From Calvatia gigantea (taxonomy: Eukaryota; Basidiomycota; Agaricomycetes; Agaricales; Lycoperdaceae), in contig JACAAK010000007.1 in assembly GCA_025093985.1 (NCBI GenBank), positions 1,860,001-1,924,000 of the forward strand: 64,000 nucleotides of DNA, given 5' to 3'. Position numbers and translations under genes: made by a program. Shown in pieces: positions 55,762 to 64,000 of this stretch (position 1 is the first letter of the stretch; every line of letters starts with the position of its first letter). The notes beneath the pieces are model-generated. The model saw only the letters and a program-made list of their open reading frames with translations. It did not search any database and was not told the origin of the DNA.

Positions 55762-58700
55762 ATGTCTACTCCGGGATGGCATACAGACGAACTCCAAGAC
55801 GAATGGGTCGATCTTGAACCGGAAGACAACGAGGATGATCCGAACTTATCCTACGGCACCCATTCGTTATCCCTCACAGCTCCTCTTGCAACACATATAC
55901 ACACGAATAGTAACATCGAAACTCCTAGTACATCAAGTAATACTTCCAACCACGCTGCTGGCACATTCCTAATCCGAGAAGATGTACCCAATGTTCCGTT
56001 TCTCCCTCCCAAGATTCTCCCTCCCAAGACCCCCGGCCGGAAGAAGGGTCTAATGAAGGATATCTTTACCCCATTACCTCTGGAACGGATGTTTGAGCCG
56101 CCCTCACCTCCTGATGTTGATTCAACACCCGCTACTCATGCTAATAAACCCATGGGTGACCAACTACCACAAGGTTCAAATATCCCTGATAATGGTGAAA
56201 CCTGTAATGTCAACGTTCCCGGGGTAGCTTCGCCCGGTGGACATAGGTCAATTATGGCTTGCCAGTTTACGTTCGCCATGCCGAGGGAACTTGCTGTTAT
56301 CCGTCATTCTGCCACTCCCCAGGCCCAAAGCACTCCCCATCCTCCCGTCGTTTTTCAGCCTAAACCCCCTGCTACTGATCCCCGACTTCGCCTCTTCCAG
56401 TTTCAGTATGATACATACACACGGGAGCACCTATCTGCAATGGTCGATTCCATAGCCATTAATACACCTTCTGTAACGGGTACGAGCCCTTCTCCGACGA
56501 CTTTCACCCACCCACCATCGCGAGTGTCAGAATTGACAGGCGCGGCCTCCCTTCCGAGTGTTTCTCACCTGCGAAGTGCGAAGAGGGTTAAGCTTAGCCC
56601 TCTCAGCGACTATTCTGGAGAGGGCGCTGGATCTCAAGCTGTGATATTACGGCCCAAACTGACTGGCAAAGATTACGTTGGAGAATCGAAACAGCTGATG
56701 GAGCAAATCAAGTCAGCGCGAGACTTCTCCACCATATCAACAACTGTCAGCACGCCTAATAATTATTCGACTCCACCACAAGCGGATCTGCGCGAGGGTG
56801 CCAAATTTCATGTATCATCCGTCACACCATCAAGTAATACTCGCCCCTTTCTGTTCTCGAAAGCATTTTGCTGACGCATGCCTTAATGGAGCAGGTTCTT
56901 CTCGACACTCTGTGCATCTCAAAGTCCCCGGGGATACAGATTCCAATCCTTCCACATTGTCCGGTGATGTTGAGTCAAAGCGAAGCCAGTATTCCTCGTC
57001 TTCATATCGAAAACAGGCTGAAGCGCTCATGGCTCAGATAAAACAAGATATGAAGGGTCGCAAACGTGTCTTGTCAGTGGAAACAGAGGTATTCCGGGCT
57101 AATGCCCATCAGGATGACAAGAATGCCTCATCATCTGGTCGATCCTCTCCCGAAAGCACTACGCACAGCGTCCGTTCTATGGGTATTGATGGGGATACCG
57201 ACAGAACATCTTCGCTTGAATTACGCAGTTCCTCATCGTCATTGAGAAATTTCCACAAGCGACCCAATCCAAAGCCATTTACAGATAGTCGAAATACCGC
57301 ACGAATACACCACCAAGATTTAGCGGATGGGTTGTCCCGAGTTTCACTTCGAGAACGACCTCAAATCAATCCTATTGCCCCTGTTACTATTTGTGAAGAA
57401 CTGCCACCGCCGTCCACGCTTACCCCTCCTTCGTACCCATCCGCTCCTAGCCGTACTAGGGGAAAAGAGGACTTGAATAGGTTCGTTTCTTCGAGCACAG
57501 CTGGCACGACGGCCACCTCCGGGAGCGCTGCTTCATTCGTCAAGCACGCCGGGCCAGCCCATATCCGCACGATTGCTCCTCAAGATGTTCCTTCACTTCC
57601 TGATCGGTTTGGTGATATGGTATTCGACAGGGTCAACTCACGCTGGGTCAGGAACACCAATGGCACTGTAACTAGTAACCCGGACGAACCAAGTGAAGAC
57701 CCCTTCGTAGATATCGAAAGTCTTCGCGACGATCTCAGAGGAGACGGGGATGGCGATGATTCTGATGACTCGCAGGAAGATGGAACAGCTCGACAAAGCC
57801 TTTATTCTGCGGTCAACGAGATGACCCGTATCGAAGAGCGACCCGAGATGGATAACGAAGAGGTTGATTTAATGAGCTTCTCGACTGACGCTTCGTCTCA
57901 TGTCGTGAGCGTCATGACAGGAGTGGATCCAAATGCGATTGAAGATGGCTCTCAAACCACCGATTCAGAAGATAATATTGAATTAGTCCAACCGGAAATC
58001 CGGCCTCTGGAGTTTGACTCGGAGGATGAGGACTTCCATTCCGTTGATGTTCCCAAGGTTGTGATTGTGCAGGAGGTTAATCTGGCATCGCCTAAATTTG
58101 CTCCGGCGAATCCCTTGCCTCCTTTTACTACCCCTCACCGTTCCAATAGTGCACCACAGGGGACTCCTGCAATACGGTACTCCTGCAATACGGTCAGTTT
58201 TAAAGAGTCATGCTGCGACGCCCATGTCCGCTCTCAAGGACCCGAATCGTGCCAAGTACCAAACACCGCTCCAACAGAAAGGTCATCGGCGGTCCGTAAG
58301 CTTTTCCGATGGAAAGCGCGATGGACCGATCTTGGATTTGCACGATTCCAGCGATTCTACAACTGCTCCTTTTTCATTGGATGGAGCTGATGGAGGGGCT
58401 AGTCTTGCCAACGAAATTGTCCCCTCTGCGCGTTCAAAGCGAATACAGGAGATGATGAATGCACTAGAAGATTCAGGTACGTTATGCTACACTATTTTAA
58501 TGGACATGCCGACCACGCTTTTTCCAGGTCTTGGTGAAGGAGATTCCTCGCCGTCGAAAGGGAGCTCTACACGAGGAGGGGATCTCCAACCATTGAACGC
58601 TCGGCAATTGAACAACTCTAAAAATACCTCGGGCAGAGATACCTCGCGCCAGGTTTTTTCCCGGTCCCAAAACCATCGTCCTACAACTTCCAAGCAAGAT

Positions 58701-61282
58701 TTGAGCAGGGCCAACGGAACCTTTTTGACAGAATGCTCCTTTGGAGTTGCCCATGATCGGCTTGTGACCGTTATCACGGATGTGCAGCCCTTTGAGCCTT
58801 ATTGGGAAGAGTTGTCCTCTATCGACTTGTCGAGGAAGAATTTAGAGAGCGTTGCGCGGCTGAAAGAGTTTCTGCCCCGTCTGGATGCATTGAACCTGTG
58901 AGTAAATGTACGCTTCAATTGACCCGGACAACGAGGCTGATGAGTACGCAAAGTAATTCAAATCAACTTGCTTGGCTTAGCGGTGTTCCTGGATCGGTGA
59001 GGACATTATCTGTCGCATCAAACAGGTAATACCCCGCGACTTTCTCTTTTTGGAATAATATCGTATTAACGTCATGGTTTTCAAAAATGTCTTTTGTTGC
59101 CTTCTCGGATTGCCCTGAATCCGCAGTCTAACGAGGCTCACTTCTTTCAATCACATCCTCATTCTCGAGAACCTCGACATCAGCAAGAATGGCTTAGACT
59201 CACTGCGGCGTAAGTTTCTCCACCCTTAGCTCACGTTGATCCTAAACGTCGTGTTCCCTGAACAGAGTTGGAATGCCTTCGACACCTACGCGAGCTGAAA
59301 GCAGACCACAATAAGATAACAAGTCTGGACGGGTTACAAAACATGGACGGCCTCGTCAAATTAAGTATTCAAAGCAACTTGATCCAATCAATCGAACTCG
59401 GTAAATTCAAATGGTTTGTGGAATTGCTGTCCATCCCAGTACGTTTAACAGGAACTTACTTACTCGGGGTTTTTTCTGGACTAGGAAACGCTTGGAAATG
59501 CTTAACGTTAGCCACAATCGTTTGGAGCAGATAACTGGAGTTGAAACTCTGCATTACCTCGTGGCGATGAATCTAGGTGAGCCCGTGATTATAATCAATG
59601 AAACACGTAGTAGAATCTAGGGAGGGGGGTTGGATCCAACCTGATCTAGTGACCTCCAAAAGGGCCGCTGGACGTCCGATGACGATCCGAGCACCGGGGA
59701 TTGGCGCTTGACCCCTGGCTGGTTTATATACACCGGCCTGATAACCCTTACCGCAACTTTGCGAATTTACCAAGGATTTGGCCAGGAGACTAACCGATAG
59801 TTCTCTTTAGATAACAATTGCTTGCGAACACTGGAAGTTGATGGAAGCATGCCTCGATTAAGGATTCTGAGGTTGAGCGGAAATCGACTTCGTCAGGTGG
59901 ACGTTGGTCCATTCACGAACCTGCGCACACTATACGCGGATAACAACTCACTTATGCACTTGGTCAAACTAAACTGTTTGACGAAACTGGAGAATCTCTC
60001 CCTGCGGAACCAAAGCGGCCGCGGTCTGTGAGTAATTTCTTCATTGTATGATAGATGGAATAATTTTCGCTGATGTGGCTCATCCTATCTCCTATGATGC
60101 TCCGTTGTGTGTGTCCTGACTCATGATACTTACTTGGATTACAGCAACGTATTGACCCGCGATGTTCGCGATGTGAAGAGATTGTACCTCTCCGGTGAGC
60201 AGGACCCCCATTCAAGAGGGTTCTTGTTCCTGAGCACCCATCACCATATTGCCTTTTCCCCACAGGAAACCCGCTTCAGCCTACATTCATCTCAGAAGCA
60301 TGTTATAACATGATCTACCTGGAAGTCGCCGCATGCCGACTAACCGCGCTGCCCGAGGATATGGGGAAACTGACGCCGAATCTGAGGGTATTGAATCTCA
60401 ATTACAACTTCTTGGAAGATGCTCGGCCGCTAGAGGGGCTCACGAGGCTAGAGAAACTGACGATCATTGGGTCTCGGCTTAGGAAGACAAAACCGTTGAT
60501 CCGTCTTGTTCAACGGATGCCAGATATTGAGATGCTAGACTTCAGGTACGTGCTTTGTTTTCATTTAATTCAACGCACTTTCTTTTCTCGCCGTGGCACA
60601 CCCTATTGGAAAAAAACGCCTTGTTCTCGTTAAGGGCTGGTGTTTGTTTTATTGTGGCGTATTTTTTCTCGCAATTGTGCCTTCCCTGCGGCTTTCTTTT
60701 GTGCTACATGCAATTCGCTCTTCTACTCCCTCTCGGGGAAATCTAAGTCTATTATTTCCCAAACCATGCGGTCGGCGTATTCGCTGAGTTGATAGAGCGG
60801 GGGTTCGGAATAAGGGAAGAATGGTTTGTTTGCAATGGAGAGCCGTTCTCGCTTCCCTTTTTGTTTGCCTAGCATGCTTTCATTTCTTGCTGATGGCTGA
60901 TGTGATGGGGTTGGGGTTCAATTTTAGGATGAACCCATGTACGCTCGGCTGGTACCTACCGCTACTAGTGAAGGATGTACCTGGGGCATTGCAACCCTCG
61001 GAAAGCAAAAGCAACACTAGCAACGAGGAACAACAAGGCCAGATTCCAGAGAAACAGACTAGTAGCAGTTGGGAAGAGCTAGATGCCAAGTTCCGACGGG
61101 ATCTGCCGGACGAGTTGTATATTGGGCGATTGGCATACCGAGGATTGATCATGAGGGCATGTGGGCGTTTACGGATGCTGGACGGTGTGGGAGTGTCGGA
61201 GAAGGAGCGCACGAAGGCACAGAAACTGCTGATGGGGATTTTGAGCAAGACCAGGGACAAGGCCAAGGATGGGAAGGTGTGA
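55762..61282 (+). CDS. CDC11: Leucine-rich-repeat scaffold of the NUD1/CDC11 (septation/mitotic exit) type
   Basis: Starts MSTPGWHTDELQDEWVDLEP at 55762. About 950 residues of disordered Ser/Pro/Thr sequence follow, with short helical islands (KQLMEQIKSARDFSTI; RKQAEALMAQIKQDMKGRKR) and acidic runs (GDGDGDDSDDSQED). An intron at 56832-56895 joins the first two frames. The C-terminal part is an LRR array split by many introns: SIDLSRKNLESVARLKEFLP, ENLDISKNGLDSLRQLECLR, LRELKADHNKITSLDGLQNM, EMLNVSHNRLEQITGVETLH, RLRILRLSGNRLRQVDVGPF, RTLYADNNSLMHLVKLNCLT and RVLNLNYNFLEDARPLEGLT, then a C-terminal cap ending at 61282. Nud1/Cdc11 anchors the mitotic-exit/septation-initiation kinases at the spindle pole body. 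The reading frame is broken by a 16-bp duplication at 58163-58194. Confidence 0.85.
58163..58194 (+). repeat. Perfect 16-bp tandem duplication inside the CDC11-like CDS
   Basis: ACTCCTGCAATACGGT occurs twice, back to back (58163-58178 and 58179-58194). Sixteen bases is not a multiple of three. The frame before it (ending QGTPAIR) and the frame after it (starting SVLKSHAATPMSALK) match each other only if a single copy is counted. Confidence 0.95.
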
Positions 61283-62130
61283 GGGGAAGGGGGAGTGGCC
61301 ACGGAGGAGTCGAGATCATGATGGAAATGCAGGATGTGAGAGATAGAGGTGGAGATTAGGGAGTAAAGTGTACCATAGATGAATGTCGGATGTCAGATTG
61401 GCGGGATGAACGATGGACATGTTGCATCACGGATTTGCGTCCCAACCGTTGAAAGAGTCACAGCCTTGAGTTGGCAAGGTGCAGCAAATGCGAGACAAAG
61501 GCGCTGGCAGGGCGCGCGATGTGAAGAGCTTTTTACACAGGTCATTGAGGGCGGGCTCGATCGCTACGAGGATCGGCTGGGAAAATATAGATACCGAGTC
61601 GAAGGCGAGAGTCCGTGATCCATGGTTGGCGGGAGGGGTGTGGCGAGCCGAGGTGCCTGGATGGGTCCGAAAGCGGCAGGAAGGGGGAACAATATAGCCA
61701 TATTTGGGAAAAGTGGCGGGCATCGCCGACGGAATAGCGAGTCGGTTCGGCGGTGAGCTGTGTTGAGTTGGTTCTGAGATCTGGAAGTGTGTGAGCGGGG
61801 GGGGAGGGAAACCAAATCTGGGATGGTGATAGTGGATCTGGGTTGAGATTCGGGCGTGAGTTGATTAATTGAGGATGGAGTTTGCACATGTTGACAGTTT
61901 TATTTCCTGGGCTCGCTCCCGGGAAACGGCAGTGAGAGATATTGTGAGGGAGGGGAGGGGCAAAGGTCAGCAGCCAATCTGGGAATCTGGTCGGGCTTTG
62001 ATGCTTCCCACAAAGCTATCTGCCTGATCTTCCCCCCACCCCCCCCCCCTTTAAATACAGCTACCCTCCATCTCTCCTCAGTTCACTGCCCCCCCTCCGC
62101 CCTCAGGCTTTCCCTCAAACCCGTGCACTC
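61283..62130. other. Intergenic, homeobox gene promoter
   Basis: About 850 bases. It ends with a C-run (about 62032-62050), a TATA-like TTTAAATA at about 62052, and a CT-rich leader before the ATG at 62131. Opposite-strand frames overlapping this region have no domain signal. Confidence 0.6.
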
Positions 62131-64000
62131 ATGCCTGCAGAGCTTATCCACCATACTCCCGAGCTCAACAGCTACAACGTCGCCCAGCTTCAATACGCCC
62201 TGTAAGTTTCCCTCCACATGTCCCATAAGCCGCTGTCATCTGTCAACCCGGGCCCTGTCTTCTACCCTTCCCATAAACATCCTTTACCAGAACCAATTCC
62301 GACGCCAAACTCTTTTTCGCGGCTTTGCTAATCTTGGCATTCGACCAATTATACTGACGACTCCTCTACTTGACGCAGTGAGAGCAACAAGGGTGATTCT
62401 GACTCTATCGCTTTCCTTCACGATCTTTCGCCCTCAGTCTCTCCTGCTATAATGTACGCGTATTTTTATTTATTTTGTTTCCTTGTTAGCAAGCGGAACT
62501 TATTTTTTGTTTTTTTTTTGTTTTTTTTTTGTGTTTTCCCCGCCTTCAGCCCCAACTCAGACTTGGACTACGAATCAAGGCGCATGTCCAGCTCGTCGAC
62601 CTCGGCAACTGACACCGATAGTAGCGGCCTTTCCAGGGGAGAGAAACGCGTGATCACTCCCACAGGCTCCCCTCAACCTCAAAAGTCTCGGGGTGATCAA
62701 AATACCTGGGAAAACGACTCGAGCCATTCTGCTGCGGGTGCACAGGATAAATCCCAATCTGATGCTGGCATCGACCAATCAAAAGTCCAACTCCCGTCCA
62801 TCTTTACCAGCTTTGAGGATAACTATCCTCGTCGTGCCTCTCTCCCCACTTTGCATGAATCGCGACGCCACCAGCCCTACCCTGCTCCCAATATCCGAGG
62901 AGGCAGTTATGTCCCGTCCACGCAGTCCAATCTCTCCAGCTACACCTTCCCTCCTACTTCTGGCAATGACGACTCGGAAAGGCATCGACCGAAGTTAGAT
63001 CTCAATAATTTTTCTATTCAACAACATAACTCGGATTTCTCTCCCTATCCCGGGTCTGGAATTTCTAATGGAACAACTCCCTCTACCTCGTTTCCCTCCT
63101 CTGCATTTACTTCGCCCTTAACTTCTCCAGATTATCATCGTCCCGGTCTTTCCCCCTATAACGAAAACGATAACTGGAATGCGTCCGCTCATATCCACCG
63201 GCCTAATTCCACCCCCGGCCAGCTTTCACCTCCGGCCGTTAAGTATGATGATAGTATCCGTCATGCTTCCTTTAGCGCCCCAATGTCCCAGGCACAACTG
63301 TTCGCAGGCTCGGCTCGTATCTCGGGTCAGCATGATCGTAGGTCGCTGTCAGGGATAAAGGGCGACTGGTCCTTCCCCAACAACGATTTTATCCTCCCCT
63401 CTGGCAACCCCTCTTACTCTGCATCCATGCCTCCTGCTCCTCCTTCTATCGCCGTTGCTCCCTCACCGTCTCGCTCGCCTCAATCGATGCCGAGCTCGAC
63501 ACTGGTTGACCGTCCCCAGCAACGCAAGCGGGGAAAGCTTCCCAAAGAGACCACCGACTTTTTGAAGGCGTGGCTCCACCGCCATTCGGATCACCCGTAT
63601 CCTAGTGAGGACGAGAAAAAGCAACTGTGCCACGCAACCGGCCTCAGCATGAGCCAAGTGTCCAACTGGATGATCAACGTGAGTTCATTGTTTCCTAATA
63701 CTTTATGACCCACAACTAAAATGACTTTCTGTTTAGGCGCGTCGCCGTATTTTAGCACCAGCACACCGCGCAGCATCCGGACCAACGACCACTGCCCCTT
63801 TCCCTCCCGTCGGTCGCAGTTCGTCACTATCCGGTTTACTGGATCCAGCTGGCCGGAGAGCATCCATGCCCAACGCCGATAGCTTGCAGCTCTACCATCC
63901 CATGACTCTTCAGTCAATGCCTAACACCCCCGGCGCCCATAATCACCACGGTTCTTCGGAATACATGGGATCACGACATATGATGGGGTCAACGCGGCCT
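62131..64000 (+). CDS. KN/TALE homeobox transcription factor (cut by window edge)
   Basis: Starts MPAELIHHTPELNSYN at 62131. Introns follow SYNVAQLQYAL and SPSVSPAI, then one long exon. The middle is Ser/Pro/Asn-rich with SRRMSSSSTSATDTDSS and STPGQLSPPAVKYDD, typical of activation or disordered regions. The DNA-binding domain is RGKLPKETTDFLKAWLHRH followed by SDHPYPSEDEKKQLCHATGL and SMSQVSNWMINARRRILAP, split by an intron inside the recognition helix after WMIN. The three-residue loop extension around DHPYP and the WMINARRR core (Trp, Asn, Arg contacts) identify a TALE/KN homeodomain. Related mushroom factors act in mating or fruiting programmes, but I cannot assign this one to a named ortholog. 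The sequence continues past 64000. Confidence 0.9.

Noticed and set aside
56832..56895. Apparent frameshift in the CDC11-like gene after TPSSNTRPF
   Set aside because: A normal 64-nt intron (GTAATA...GGAGCAG, branch CTGAC) joins the two frames as TPSSSRHSVHLK.
1..64000. tRNA, rRNA, CRISPR, intact transposon or long terminal repeats
   Set aside because: No B-box-like motif in a cloverleaf context, no spaced direct-repeat array, no transposase or reverse-transcriptase motif and no matching long terminal repeats were seen on either strand.

Overview
The window looks like nuclear DNA of a mushroom-forming basidiomycete (Agaricomycetes). The evidence is internal: genes are dense and broken by many short introns (about 42-65 nt, GT-AG with CTRAY-like branch sites), intergenic stretches are CT-rich, and the gene set is typical of the group (a DUF6534 multi-pass protein, a KN/TALE homeobox factor, a Vip1-type RRM protein, a PSTAIRE Cdk1, a two-flavin P450 reductase). 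I see no bacterial operons, rRNA, tRNA or CRISPR. All gene models are my own splicing by eye, so exon borders are approximate unless stated.

Layout. 1-244: 5' end of a short-chain dehydrogenase (minus). 245-2765: no gene. 2766-4844: succinyl-CoA:glutarate CoA-transferase-like (plus). 5187-6046: YPD1-type HPt phosphotransfer protein. 6711-10147: CHL1/DDX11 Fe-S helicase. 10678-12975: unrecognised conserved-looking protein. 13231-16951: VNX1-like cation/H+ exchanger. Then a minus-strand block: DDB1 (17230-21822), a Pol epsilon/CHRAC histone-fold subunit (21913-22720), CDK1 (23069-24841) and a HIT protein (25497-26199). 26200-27670 is gene-poor with repeats. 27671-31489 (minus) and 32466-35287 (plus) are two large unrecognised proteins in divergent orientation. 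36139-37465 is a methyltransferase-like gene, tail-to-tail with SHE9/MDM33 (37530-38874). Next come NADPH-cytochrome P450 reductase (39215-41594), a membrane-anchored SET protein (42162-43703) and a DUF202 protein (44041-44850). 44851-47280 is gene-poor with a repeated motif. Then a DUF6534 protein (47281-48603), a UAA/SLC35B-type nucleotide-sugar transporter (48854-50335), a class I methyltransferase (50488-51515) and VIP1 (51938-53074). 53075-55761 is gene-poor. 55762-61282 is an LRR scaffold of the NUD1/CDC11 type, and 62131-64000 is a KN homeobox factor cut by the window edge.

Functional themes. Several neighbours serve cell-cycle or genome maintenance (CHL1, DDB1, the Pol epsilon-like subunit with an upstream MCB box, CDK1, NUD1/CDC11), but nothing shows they form one regulated cluster. 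The least explained part is 27.6-35.3 kb: a roughly 1,100-residue protein with a beta-rich N-terminal half and a long amphipathic/hydrophobic helical C-terminal half, divergently paired with a second large unknown protein.

Most notable observations: extreme micro-exons with GC-AG introns in CDK1 and in the 36 kb methyltransferase; a perfect 16-bp tandem duplication that throws NUD1/CDC11 out of frame; and several other apparent frame breaks that may be real lesions, unusual splicing or assembly errors.
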